From the NCBI GenBank assembly GCA_963682175.1, contig OY821786.1, positions 25,876,501-25,940,500 of the forward strand: a DNA stretch of 64,000 nucleotides, read 5' to 3'. The notes below the pieces were generated by a model. That model was not told the DNA's origin and ran no database searches. It saw only the letters and a list, made by a program, of their open reading frames with translations. The stretch comes from Triglochin maritima. Its lineage: Eukaryota > Streptophyta > Magnoliopsida > Alismatales > Juncaginaceae. Below, piece by piece: positions 22,990-34,019 of the stretch (positions are counted from its first letter, which is position 1; each line of letters opens with the position of its first letter). Both the position numbers and the translations under genes were made by a program.

Positions 22990-23041
22990 GTGCGGCGAAT
23001 TCGCCGCACCCTACATACAATGTGCGGCGTTTCCGCCGCAC
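22990..23041. promoter_or_regulatory. Palindrome pair in E2 5' LTR U3
   Basis: The perfect 20-bp palindrome GTGCGGCGAATTCGCCGCAC is at 22990-23009. GTGCGGCGTTTCCGCCGCAC (8-bp arms) is at 23022-23041. Starts are 32 bp apart, and the pair ends about 75 bp upstream of the TATA box. The GCCGCC-like content could suit GCC-box factors; that is speculation. Confidence 0.85.
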
Positions 23042-23114
23042 CAGAGGCGATCCATGTGCTCAATTTTTGTCCAGTCGTGTCTGGACACGTGTACTTTCCA
23101 ATGTTATACTCAAC

Positions 23115-23123
23115 TATAAATAG
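23115..23123 (+). promoter_or_regulatory. TATA box of the E2 LTR promoter
   Basis: TATAAATAG within 'caactataaatagacc', preserved in the 3' LTR near 29272-29280. The position, about two thirds into the LTR, fits a U3/R boundary shortly downstream. Confidence 0.75.
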
Positions 23124-23702
23124 ACCCGAGAACGATGTAAAGAGGGTCCTTGGTTGTTGTTCTCATTATTTTTACCTTTGTTTTAGTAATAAAATTTTGT
23201 TTTTTATTTCTGGTTTGTAGTTTTCTTTTGTAATGTGTCAAGGACCCCTTCTTCTTCCTCCCTCTATGAGTTTCTAACTCTTTCCAAAGGGTGGAGGTGA
23301 CGGATTTAGGGTTAGAGAAGATGAATGAATGTTATTATTTTAAGTTCGTGATTAGTATATTTTGATTACTTAAGTTTATGTTAAATCATTTATCTTGTAA
23401 TGCTTCATAACTAACATGATTTACTATAAGTTTCTGAATTCTCTAATCTAAGCCTTAAATCTAAACCTCCACCCGCTGGACTTCCATCTTTATTCTTGTT
23501 TTTAGTTTTATTTGTTCATGTTTCTTGCTTTAGATAATTAAACCAAAATCTCAAACCCCAATTTAATTCTTCTCTCCTTCTTCCCCTCAATCGAAAATAA
23601 CAAAAATAACGAAATCTCTCCCTCCTTGTGTTCGACCCGTATTTGCCACGTCTTCATTGACGCCGTGCACTTGCGGTATAAATAAAAATCTCATCAAGTT
23701 TT

Positions 23703-23720
23703 TGGCGCCGTTGCCGGGGA
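23703..23720 (+). other. E2 primer-binding site, tRNA-Asp type
   Basis: TGGCGCCGTTGCCGGGGA, six bases after the LTR end, is complementary over 18 nt to the 3' end of plant tRNA-Asp as used by Athila-like elements. Confidence 0.9.
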
Positions 23721-25119
23721 GGCGACGTAGATTTTGTTGTTTTTGTATTTCCGATTATATTCTATTTATCGTTTGCGCGATCTAACTATTTGGATTTGCG
23801 TTTCAGGAGACGACAGAGTGCGCGGTGAAATCCGAGCACGTTCGGAGCCAGACGGGCGGCGAAAACGCCGCACCACAAGAAGGACTTGCGGCGAATCCGC
23901 CGCACCAGTAAGGATTCTGGGCTTAAATTTTTGAGGGCGTCGTGTTCATCTCTGGGTGGACTCACAGAGCATCTGGAAATTTCGAGAGCGGGCGGCGAAC
24001 CCGACTGAGCATTGCGTAGGTAACCTTTGTTACCTTTTTCCTCGTAATTTCTAGTTTCGGAAAATTTCCTTTCTGTAGAACTGCATGTGTTAGGGCAAAA
24101 ATTCCATAATTGGCAATATTTCAACTCTGACCTAAAATTGGCAAAATTAGAAAGACCTTAGTGCATGCATCATATAATGTTTTGTTTGCATTATTCTTGC
24201 TAAATTCTTGCAAATCAATTTCTGTTGAAGAGTGCTGGAGGCAAGGTACGTATCGCGGTTTTTCACGATTGCATTTAAGCATATAATTTAATTTGCATAC
24301 AACCTTGCAATTGCCCCAATTAAAAAGACCATTTTTTGACTATCTTTGTTAGATCTAAGTTAAACTATCTTAAGGGCAACTCCGTAGGAAAAGATACGGT
24401 GGGGATTTCATCACCCTTCCGTGGCCCACAAATCACAATCCTAAAGTGTCACCCAAGCCTTAAATTTAAAATCAATTAGACATTGGCCCCTAAGGACTCG
24501 GACTCAATTAAGGAGGAGATTGGTTTGACTTGCTATGACCTGAAGCTAATTGAATTCAATTTGGTGTCTAGAAAGTGTTTTTGTGTTGACGAAAGTCTTC
24601 CAAGCGACGTGGTTGTCTAATTGACACCGACTCTGTCGGAAGCGCCCCCACTAGCTATACACTGACTGGCCAACTTGGTTTGATTGGTGAGGGAGGTGAA
24701 TCAAGCGAATCAATTCGACTCAACCAGTTAGGAGTCGTCTAGATTTAAGTGACACTAGGTCTAGGATTGTTTGAACCGTGCTTGTTCAGGAAATTTCTGG
24801 CCAACCCTTGAATTTACCTTTTAGAGTTAAGTTTCCCTTCTCGTCTGAGTCTTCTTTCCCTTCTCATCTTTACCTTTCTATTGTTTGTTTCCATTTTTAT
24901 TATATAAAAAAAAATTAATTTTTTTTTAAAAAAAAAAGGTAATTAATTCTTGAAATTAAATTTGGAATTTAAATTTGGAATTTGAATTCAAAAATTGATT
25001 CAACCCGGTGCACTCAGATTTGGATTCGGGACTTGAGTAATCGACTCTCACGAGTTCATCTATATTCCAGTCTGGAACTTAGCCCCAATTCATCTGCTGC
25101 ACCACCTCATCCGGATCCA
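23721..25119 (+). other. E2 leader
   Basis: About 1.4 kb between the primer site and gag. It holds a second palindrome pair (23854-23905), a 'caaggtacgt' block near 24246 and the conserved 'ggggatttcatcaccctt' motif (24400-24418), followed by A/T-rich sequence. The TTG at 24982 opens the gag frame upstream of the ATG but is an unlikely start. Confidence 0.7.
23854..23905. promoter_or_regulatory. Palindrome pair in E2 leader
   Basis: Copies at 23854-23873 (core GCGGCGAAAACGCCGC) and 23886-23905 (core GCGGCGAATCCGCCGC). Starts are 32 bp apart, exactly the spacing of the LTR pair. Another half-motif (ggcggcgaa) follows near 23989. Confidence 0.8.
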
Positions 25120-27543
25120 ATGGGTGAGAACGTAGTGGACCCACCTGTTGTGCAACCTATAACTCTGAGGGATCGATGCTATCCAACGATGGCTGCTCAG
25201 CCATCGTGCATCGTTATGCCCACCATACCGGGTCGCGACTTCGAACTTAAGGCACAATACATGAGTATGTTGCCTAAGTTCACCTCTAGGGAAGACCCAT
25301 ATCTCTTCCTTAGAGAATTTGAGGAAATCTGCTCTCTTATGCAATACCAGCATATCCCTGAGGAGGCAGTGCGTCTGAAATTCGTGCCTCTAGCACTAAA
25401 GGACGACGCTAAGAAGTGGCTATATAGTCTAGCCGAAAGATCTATTAGGAGTTGGGCTGAGTTTGTTCGAGTATTTCTGAAAAAATATTTCCCCAACCAT
25501 AAGACTATGAAGATTAGGAATGAAATTGTTGCATTTGTTCAGTCTGAGAGCGAGCAGTTCTATTCCTATCTAGAAAGATTTAAAAGTGTGCTGACCCAAT
25601 GCCCTCATCACGGAATTCCAAGATGGCAATTATGCCAAATTATTTATGAGGGACTGACACCCACATCTAGGGTTATGCTAGAATCTGTGAGCCAAGGGAA
25701 CTTCATGTCGAAAAATGAAAATGATGCCTGGACTTTTCTTGAGGATTTAGCTGAAAATAGTATGCAATGGGACAATGCTAGAACATCTCTTAACCCGAGT
25801 ATTGGATCTAGAATAGCAAGTTAACCTAGACCAGGTGTATTAGCTGTAGATGCCAACATAGCGGCTGAAGCAAAACTAGCTACCCTTATGCGCAGAATGG
25901 AAAGTCTAGAGCTACAAGCCCAAACCCGAGTGAATCAAGCATCGTCTATCCCCTGCTCTAGATGTGGTCAGACTGGTCATGTAATGGAGGATTGTGCGGA
26001 CTGGGAACAAGTTAATGCCATGTATAACCATGCTAGAAATGACCCATACGCATCAACCTATAACTCTGGTTGGCGTAATAATTCCAATTTCTCATCAAAC
26101 CAACAAGGTCAACCTCCTAGACAACAACCAAACCCGTATGTCCAAAATAATACATCTTCTGGGTTTAGTAACAATAACGATCATGAGGTTAGGTTGACAA
26201 GCTTGGAAAATTTGAAGAAAAACATTATACAAACAACCAACCAGACCTTCCAAAGGCTAGAGACACAAGTCAGCCAACTAGCACAAATAGTAGGTGAAAG
26301 AGAAAAGGGTCGGTTTCCAAGTCAACCTGAGGTGAACCCAATATCTAATAATCAATATCAACCACCTTCAGGAAATAATAACCCTAGACCGGTTCAAATG
26401 GTTAATGAGGAATGACCGTTCCAACAAATTAATGCAGTAGTGTCATTACGGTCCGGAAGACAAATTGATAATAATGTGGTAAATCCTAGAACTTCTAATC
26501 AATCTAACCATCAAGCAACCACATATGACCTGACCACTGAACCTGACGTCCATTATGAAACACCCAACCCGCCTACTCAACCTGAACCTGTAGCTCAACC
26601 TGAACCTGAGCGAGTCTATGTTCCGAAAGCCTCATTCCCCAATAGACTCAAAAAGAACTCAAGTGCACAAATGGAGAAAATTTTGGAAGTATTTAAGCAA
26701 GTTAAGGTGAATATTCCACTCTTAGATATGATTCAACAAATACCTGCTTATGCTAAATTCTTAAAAGATATGTGCACTAAAAAGAGAAAAACAAACGTAC
26801 CAAAGAAGGCATTCTTAACTGCAAATATAAACTCTATTTTGTCCAACACATCTCCTATAAAATATAAGGATCCTGGGTGTCCCACAATTTCATGTGCAAT
26901 AGGAGATACTTTTATCAACAAAGCCCTTCTAGACCTTGGTGCTAGCGTTAACCTACTCCCGTTCTCTGTCTATGAGCAAATGAACCTTGGTCCACTAAAA
27001 CCCTCTAAGACAACCCTTCAATTTGTTGATTGCTCTATTAGGAAACCAAGAGGTATAGTCGAGGATGTTTTGATCAAGGTTGGTGACTTCATTTACCCAG
27101 TGGATTTTGTCGTACTAGATACCGCCCCTGTTGTAAATCCTAATCGACAAATCCCTGTAATTATAGGTAGACCCTTTTTAGCCACTTCGGAAGCATTGAT
27201 AAACTGTCGAAATGGGCTCATGCAATTATCTTTCGGGAACTTAAAAGCGGAATTTAATATCTTTCATATTGATAGTGAGCCAGAAATAATATGTAACCAA
27301 AGTGATGTTGTGATGAGAGCACGTATTTATCAGATTTCTGAATCAAATAAATCATCACAAAAGCAAAAAGGAAGTAAGAAAAAGGGGAGTAATTCATTTA
27401 CCCAACCACCATCACTCGAGCAAATAAGCGAACCAATACAAGTGAGAAGGGTGGAATCTTTTCCTCAAGTCAACATGGGGAACAATTCAACTGGATACAT
27501 GCACCAACATGGTGTCATTCAATCCAGTTCTGACTATGGTTGA
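25120..27543 (+). pseudogene. E2 gag-protease, one frame with two nonsense codons
   Basis: A single frame codes for Gag followed by aspartic protease. Stops occur at 25822-25824 (TAA) and 26413-26415 (TGA); the frame resumes unchanged after each. The start is the ATG at 25120 (MGENVVDPP). Gag core: 'LALKDDAKKWLYSL', 'FLKKYFPNHKTMKIRNEI', 'CPHHGIPRWQLCQIIYEGL'. An intact CCHC zinc knuckle CSRCGQTGHVMEDC lies at 25954-25995. A Q/N/P-rich linker follows, then 'ILEVFKQVKVNIPLLDMIQQIP', and the protease active site LLDLGASVNLLP (Asp codon 26932-26934), followed by 'VIIGRPFLATSEALINCRNG'. The ORF ends at 27543 without any reverse transcriptase. Athila-like affiliation comes from this Gag, the DLGAS protease and the tRNA-Asp site. 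With two stops it could act only through readthrough, if at all. Confidence 0.93.
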
Positions 27544-27636
27544 CTTTGAGCAAACTCAACCCCTCTACCGCAAGATGACTCAGGTAATAAGTGCATTTAT
27601 TTTATCTGTGCATACATTGAGGACAATGCATGATTT

Positions 27637-27649
27637 AGGTGTGGGGGGG
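27637..27649 (+). other. Internal purine tract resembling the E2 polypurine tract
   Basis: AGGTGTGGGGGGG here matches the true tract AGGTGTGGGGG at 28650-28660, about 1 kb downstream. It follows the 'gaggacaatgcatga' block that in related plant elements lies after pol. It may be a second plus-strand priming site or a relic. Confidence 0.5.
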
Positions 27650-28525
27650 TGTTTATCTATGTATATATCTATCTATCTGTTCTTTTTTGTTAAATAATAA
27701 TAATAAATAAATAAAAATCAATATTCCATGACATAGCTTAAGATTGAACTACCAAAATCTGTGTACAAATTGCATTGAGTTTTTATTTCTTATTATATAG
27801 TTTTGCTTGTAGAAATTATGACATAAATCTAAGTTCCAAAGAAATAACCCATGACCCTTTTAAGACATGTATGCACTTAAATTGGATGAATCAAATCTTT
27901 GAAGTGGTTGATAAAAAGCAGAGGTTGAGGAAAATATACCGTGAAGTGTGGACTTCTAATAGCAATTAAGCCTTGAGGAAAATAAAAGTAAAAAAAAATA
28001 ATAATAAAAATAAAGTGAGGAAAGCACATCTTGCAAAATGAGTACAAAAGCCCAAGCCTTCGAGTCACTGGTCCGTAGGGGTATCTTAAAACCCGGTAAC
28101 TTGAGTCTACCAGCTCGGGATTATCGACCAAACTCGCTACACGAATGCAAAAGGGGTAAAAGTGTCAGAAAAAGCAAATGTGTTGAATCACGGAAAAAGA
28201 AAAGAAAAAAAAATACTTTAAGATACTCAAGGCCCAAAGCTAAAAGAATGATCCATGCCATGGTTGATCCAAATGATACTTCACCACCAGAGGAGGCGTG
28301 CAAAATAATTTAAGTGATAACATGTTTAGAAGGGTTAGTGGTGTGAATGTTGGAGGAACAAAGACCAAGTCATATTTTTAATGAGTTAAATTTATATAAT
28401 GAGCATGCAAGAATTCTCAGTAAGATGTATAAGGTTGAGGTAGGGATATTGAGAACTATTAATGAAATGTTGATTTAGGATTTTGTAGGTATATCCGCTG
28501 AAAACCCTCAGGAGACAACACTCCT

Positions 28526-28545
28526 CCTCTTTGGCAACAAAGAGG
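28526..28545 (+). ncRNA. Conserved GNRA-type hairpin in E2 3' region
   Basis: CCTCTTTG / CAAAGAGG with loop GCAA, 119 nt upstream of the 3' LTR. The E3 counterpart (17781-17800, minus) carries a C-G pair where E2 has T-A, and loop GCGA. Stem length, loop class and position are retained. It is a predicted RNA element within the transcript. Confidence 0.65.
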
Positions 28546-28625
28546 TTTAAAGGCATGTTGCACATGCTAAGTGCAACCGTGATTCCTACGAAAGTGAGTT
28601 AGGATTTCCCTGTTTTCATATTTTG

Positions 28626-28646
28626 TTTTGCTAGGGACTAGCAAAA
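28626..28646 (+). ncRNA. Pre-PPT hairpin of E2
   Basis: TTTTGCTAG GGA CTAGCAAAA gives a 9-bp stem with a 3-nt loop, ending three bases before the polypurine tract. The E3 copy and the copy at 60038-60058 retain a 7-bp stem. Confidence 0.6.
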
Positions 28647-28649
28647 TCT

Positions 28650-28660
28650 AGGTGTGGGGG
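28650..28660 (+). other. E2 polypurine tract
   Basis: AGGTGTGGGGG followed by 'tatt' and the 3' LTR start TGATGCATTGC. It is identical to the E3 tract. Confidence 0.85.
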
Positions 28661-28664
28661 TATT

Positions 28665-29852
28665 TGATGCATTGCATACATTGCATCATATGTCTTTCAT
28701 TTAGATTGCTTTTAATTCAATAAATGCTACTAAGGTATTGTTTAGTCTTATTTACAGAATACAGGGACCTGAATGCAAATTACCCACATCCCGAGCATAA
28801 ATGTGTGCCAAAGACTCATTTCTATCATAAAGACCAAGTTCAAGTTTATCGGGCTTCAAATGGAAATGCATCCAAGCATAAAAGTCTAATCACAAAAAGA
28901 ACAAGGACTTAAGCACAAAAGTAGCCGGGGACTTAATTACAAATAAAACAAGGACCCAAGTGCAAATCACGAGTAGCTTTTATTATTATGGAGAAAATCT
29001 AAAGAAAAATCAATATGGATCTCCAAAAATATAAAGGAATTAATCCGGAGCTCAAAAGAATGGAAAGAATCAATCCAGACGCGCAAAGGAAGATCAAATC
29101 ATACCATAAACGCACAGCAGAAATCCAGACGAAATCACACTGATATGTGCGGCGAATTCGCCGCACCCTACATACAATGTGCGGCGTTTCCGCCGCACCA
29201 GAGGCGATCCGTGTGCTCAATTTTTGTCCAGTCGTGTCTGGACACGTGTACTTTCCAATGTTATACTCAACTATAAATAGACCCGAGAACGATGTAAAGA
29301 GGGTCCTTGGTTGTTGTTCTCATTTTTTTACCTTTGTTTTAGTAATAAAATTTTGTCTTTTATTTCTGGTTTTTAGTTTTCTTTTGTAATGTCTCAAGGA
29401 CCCCTTCTTCTTCCTCCCTCTATGAGTTTCTAACTCTTTCCAAAGGGTGGAGGTGACGGATTTAGGGTTAGAGAAGATGAATGAATGTTATTATTTTAAG
29501 TTCGTGATTAGTATATTTTGATTACTTGAGTTTATGTTAAATCATTTATCTTGTAATGCTTCATAACTAACATGATTTACTATAAGTTTCTGAATTCTCT
29601 AATCTAAACCTTAAATCTAAACCTCCACCCGCTGGACTTCCATCTTTATTCTTGTTTTTAGTTTTATTTGTTCATGTTTCTTGCTTTAGATAATTAAACC
29701 AAAATCTCAAACCCCAATTTAATTCTTCTCTCCTTCTTCCCCTCAATCGAAAATAACAAAAATAACGAAATCTCTCCCTCCTTGTGTTCGACCCGTATTT
29801 GCCACGTCTTCATTGACGCCGTGCACTTGCGGTATAAATAAAAATCTTATCA
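28665..29852 (+). repeat. E2 3' LTR
   Basis: 1188 bp, nearly identical to the 5' LTR; the size difference is mainly a short deletion near 28880. The palindrome pair is kept at 29147-29166 and 29179-29198 with the same 32-bp spacing. Confidence 0.93.
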
Positions 29853-31864
29853 CTGGTGCATCCTTCTTAGACGGTGGCTGGGGTCAGGAGGGGGTGGGGA
29901 TGGACCCTAGGGAAGCTAGGGACGTGAGGGGTCTGGCTGGGGCTATGTAGTCTGAGTGGGATGCACTGAAGTGTGTTGGCCATGCAGCTAGTGCACTTCA
30001 TGCATCATCTTGCTCGGTGGGTGGACTGAGCAACCTCGACTGATCCCCACTGACCTCCTCCCACTCCAGATCTCCTGAGAGGTATCCTCTAAGAACTTGG
30101 TTGGACGGATTAGAGGCTCACGTGGCTGGATGTGAGTCGGGTGGCTTGGGTTAACTCATTGGTTGTAAGTTTCATGTTCTAGGTTTGATTGTTATTGTTC
30201 TATATACGAATTGTTGTGCTCCAGCAGCAATGTATATGTCTATATGCTCTGATTTTATGTGTAATTTCTAATGCTGGAGTCATGCATGCATATCTGAAAG
30301 TAATCTAGCCCCTTCATATTATATGCTATCTATGATACATCTTAATGCAATGAGTAAACTCCGATGCATTTATGTGACCTAGTTTAAATATTGATTTTGT
30401 GATTGTTGTTTATCATTCACATGCTCATCATGTTAGCCTACTCATATGCATGTTATTTTATACTTATGCCACCTCTGATCACGTCTAGAGTTGTTAATTT
30501 TATTCGCTTATATGCTCTTAATCGGAAGATGCATGTTATCCATCACGGTGATGTTTGAATATGATATCTCTTGTTGTGATTCATCTATTTATTGCCCCCT
30601 TTCATGTCTATATGATTCTAATTTGATATGTTAGATTATGATTTGGTTTGACCTTACGAAATCAGGCCTCATAACATTTTTATCATGACCCGTAGATGAC
30701 TCGTTAGTTGTTATCTTGATTTATCGACTCGGTAATGTTTGTTTGCTGTTGTGAGCTTCTTTTGTTCCTGATTGGTATGTCTGATTTCTGAGTTGGTTCG
30801 GGGCTGCTAGGAGGGTATCCGGATACTCCTGCTGGAGCTCATTCCACACATTGTAGATGCATTAGATTATAGATGCTTAAGTAGTTTGCATTGCATTTAA
30901 TATGATTAATAATTCTGGGCACGTTCTGTTTTTTGAGCCGACGGGCCACGAGTGGGTCCTCTAGCTCTAGAGGCCATTTACATAAGACCTTCACGTTGGG
31001 AGGCTAGGCGTAAGATAAGTCCTGGGCAGGCACGCTGCCATTCTATCTCAGGGTAGGTGTTCCCAAGTACGCGATGGCACCATGTAGGTTACTTGCCGCG
31101 AATTGGGACACTAATCCAGCGCACCACTTTGTGTCGAGCGGTGGGTCACTGCCGAGTGACCACCTTTGACCAGCGAGGCTGGTGTTCTGGTTCCTTTCGA
31201 GGAATGGTTCAGGTGCTCCTGACCGACACGGCTTATGGAGTCGTAGCCATCTGTTGCATTTGATGCTTTTCTGTTCTGTTCTGACCAGCATGGTTGGTAT
31301 TCCGGTTCCCTTGGAGAGATTTCTACGGGTGTTACCCGATTGGCACGATCGATGGAGTTGTAGCCTTCTGATTCATTTTCTGCTCTTATGTTTCCATTTC
31401 CGATGCTTTTGTCTTTGATAAACTGCATGCATTCTTCCATATAACTCTGATTGGGCCAGGGGCATACTGGGTTTTCTTTATAGAAAACTCACGCATATAC
31501 TGATGCGTTGCTTGCAGGTACGTAGATTCCTACAGGGCATACTGGACGAGTAGTCGAAAATTCTCTACACGAGGGACACGTCGACTAGATTCTTCAGTTT
31601 GGCTTTTGCTTCCGCATTATTTATGATGTATTTCCCTTTTGAACTTGATGTAATGTATTTGACCTTGTTACCTTATATGGATAATCTCTCACTTTTCAGT
31701 TATGTTTTATGTTAGTCTATCCATGTATGATCTCTCTATGTATTGCCGAGTCGTTGTTTGGTCTGTCTTTTGTAACTCATTCGGTCATCGCAGAGGTCTC
31801 TGATCGCGACACTTGTAGTCTTTCCTAGTGTGCGTACCCGCGAGATCGGGGGCATTACAAAAGC

Positions 31865-33898
31865 TTTCTTTGGAAAATGAATTTTTCTCTTCTTGGTGTG
31901 TAAGTCCTTGAGAACCTTGGCATAAGGTGGCATTTGCTGAATCACCTCCAACAGAGGGATGTTCACCATAACTTGCCGAAATATCTCAAGCATCTTGTCA
32001 TGCTGATATGAAGTTTTCTTTTTAAGGCGCTTTGGGAATGCCGCCTTCGGGGCCTAAGGGTTCTGGTCCAAAGAAGCATGAGTGGGGACCTCAGAATCTG
32101 ATTCCTTCGACACAAGAGGAGACAAAGGGACCTCAGGGTTCGGACCCTTTGTCGAAGGAAATGTAGAAGGAACCTCAGGATCAGGCTCCTTAATGGAAGT
32201 ATTTGTGGAGGGAACCTCAGGATCTGCCTCCCTCAGAGATGCATGTATCACCGCAGGTCTGGTGATACCAAGAGATGGTGATTGCAAGGAAGGCACCCCA
32301 ATGTGGTTGTTCACCTCCTTACCAGACCTTAAAGTATGAATCACATTAATATGATGGGTCGGTTAAGAGCAAGCATGAGGCACTGGTGGCCTTCCTTGCG
32401 AATGGGTACCCCGGGGAGTCACCTCGGGTTGACTTGACAACTGACCCTTCTCACATTCATGAAACTGATAAGTCAACTGGCTAACTTGCATTTCCAAAGC
32501 TTTGATAGAACTTTGCAAGCTCTGCATAAATGTTTGAAGGGTTTGATCAGTAGAGGGATCCTTTGCGTCAACTCGTTGGGGTAGTGGAGTTTGGTTAGAA
32601 TAACCCGACGATGAGGCCTGAGGAGGTTGGTAATTATGGTCCCAAGACCTTTGATGTGGGGGTTGGTAGGTTGCCGATGAGCGTAGAGATTGATAAGGGG
32701 GAGGTGGAGGTTGAGGTTAAGCGTGCGAGCTCTGACCGTGACCCTCACTAGGCCCCCAAGAGAAGCTAGGATGGTTACGCCATCCCAGGTTGTAGGATTG
32801 ACTATACGGGTTGTTACGAGGCCTCTGCTGATACATCGCATTTTCATGCTCATCATTCCAAGTCATCATGGCCCGTAAGTCAACACCTACTACACCCAGG
32901 AGTAGCGACCTGAGCTACAGGAGCTCGGTCCAACTCTAAACTCTCAATCCTACGCATGAGAGCATCCATTTTCGCCTCAGACGCGATAGTTGACTCAGTT
33001 TGATATGATCCAGCTCGATCAAAAGACTTGGTGGCTGGTGGCTCTCTCATGGTGTCTCACTCAAAGGTACGTTCAACCATTAATTCAAAAGTGTCTCATG
33101 CCTCATTGATGGGTTTCATTTGGAAATCACCTTGACACATTGACTCCAACAATGTGCGAATGTTGTAGTTGAGGCCTTCATAAACAATTTGGCATAATTG
33201 CCACAACTCAATTTCATGATGAGGGCACTGCAAGAGAAGGTCCTTGAACCTCTCAAATTAAGCATAAAATGATTCGGTCTCAATATGATACATTTGGTGT
33301 ATCTGGTGCCGTATCTGTTGAGTCTTCCGTTGAGGGAAGAATCTCTTCAGAAAGATCGTCATGAAGTCATCCCACGACCTAATCGAACTTACAGGGAGGC
33401 TGTACATCCATTTCTTCGCGTTATCCTTCAACGCAAAAGAAATCATCCTCAACCGGACTTAATCATCATCAAGCAGTTGAAGCTTGAACATGGAGCATAC
33501 CTCCTCGAATTCACGTATAAAAATATATGAATCCTCCATATTTCCAGTGAAGGTAGGAAGCATGCTCACATTCTGAGGTTTCAACTCATAGTTGTTCCGC
33601 GAGCTGGGGGGAAAACTATGTAAGAAGGTTGCGTGGCTCGAACAGGATGGGTCTGCTCCCACAAAGTCATCAGCCTATCCTGTCGAGCTAAAGGTGGTGG
33701 TGCACCAAGAACTCAATCCTTACCGAATCCCTCTTCCTCTCGAGTCAGAGGAGGACGAGAAGGAGGTCTACGTGGTGGTGGGAGCGGACCGAGGTAATCC
33801 ATGTATGGAACCCGGTCTCCCCCGTCACCACGAGAAGACTCGGCCTCACGCTCCAAAGGAGCACGAGGCGGAGATGGCCGATCACCAAGACCGTCCAT
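31865..33898 (-). pseudogene. E3 gag and start of protease region
   Basis: On the minus strand a plausible start is the ATG at 33898 (MDGLGDRPSPP), about 120 nt downstream of the Copia insertion. Recognisable pieces are 'NYELKPQNVSMLPTFTG' and 'FEEVCSMFKLQLL' (33600-33465), 'FALKDNAKKWMYSLPV' with 'FLKRFFPQRKTQQIRHQI' (33440-33290), then frame-broken sequence, 'TLRSGKEVNNH' (about 32340), and 'VMVNIPLLEVIQQMPPYAKVL' ending at the family T LTR (31865). Several stops and frameshifts are present. The zinc knuckle is not preserved as a full CCHC. The protease continues at 21580. ORFs on the opposite strand here (for example 33592-33939) are antisense shadows. Confidence 0.88.
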
Positions 33899-34019
33899 CT
33901 CAGAAAAATGCACTCTCTCAAGTCAAGCGCTCTCACTAGAACGAGCCCAACCTCGCATAAAAACGCTCAACTCGACTCTAAAATAACACACAACAGAAGG
34001 TGTACTCAGAGGAGGAGAC

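Larger units (their letters stand above)
22498..23696 (+). repeat. E2 5' LTR
   Basis: 1199 bp, starting TGAAGCATTGC and ending ATCTCATCA. TATAAATAG is at 23115-23123, so transcription probably starts about 25-35 bp downstream. Two GC-rich palindromes lie at 22990-23041. The last 60 bp ('gcacttgcggtataaataaa') resemble family A LTR ends, indicating related lineages. Confidence 0.93.
27544..28664 (+). other. E2 3' non-coding region
   Basis: No convincing ORF. It includes a first purine tract (27637-27649), A-rich stretches (27690-28010, 28190-28215), the GNRA-type hairpin (28526-28545), the pre-PPT hairpin (28626-28646) and the polypurine tract (28650-28660). The sequence 28488-28620 is also present, inverted, in E3 (17702-17835) and partly near 60085-60146, so the 3' end is conserved across these families. 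Confidence 0.75.
22498..29852 (+). mobile_element. E2: complete Athila-like gag-protease element
   Basis: LTRs lie at 22498-23696 and 28665-29852 (TG...ATCA ends), with a perfect duplication CTGGT at 22493-22497 and 29853-29857. Primer site 23703-23720, gag-protease 25120-27543, polypurine tract 28650-28660. The two LTRs differ by only a handful of substitutions and small indels, so this is one of the youngest insertions here. The 7355-bp element has no reverse transcriptase, RNase H or integrase. It probably depends on an autonomous relative in trans. It sits inside the family T LTR, inside E3. Confidence 0.95.
21581..31859 (+). mobile_element. Large solo LTR, family T, inserted in E3 protease and itself interrupted by E2
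   Basis: The parts are 21581-22497 and 29858-31859, about 2.9 kb together. It begins TGTAAGACCCGC and ends GCATTACA. The flanks are AAAGT (21576-21580) and AAAGC (31860-31864), a 5-bp duplication with one transition. Reading-frame continuity of the host protease across the insertion independently supports these ends. Colinear blocks at about 6700-8975 show it is a repeated family. LTR size and termini recall Tekay/Del chromoviruses, but no coding region is present to confirm this. Short ORFs on either strand here show no recognisable domain. Confidence 0.85.

Noticed and set aside
22842..23220. Short frames duplicated at 28999-29389
   Set aside because: They are present twice only because they lie in the two E2 LTRs; the palindromes and TATA box explain the conserved sequence.
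33592..33939. 115-codon plus-strand frame with charged residues
   Set aside because: It is antisense to the E3 gag, whose motifs are clear on the minus strand.
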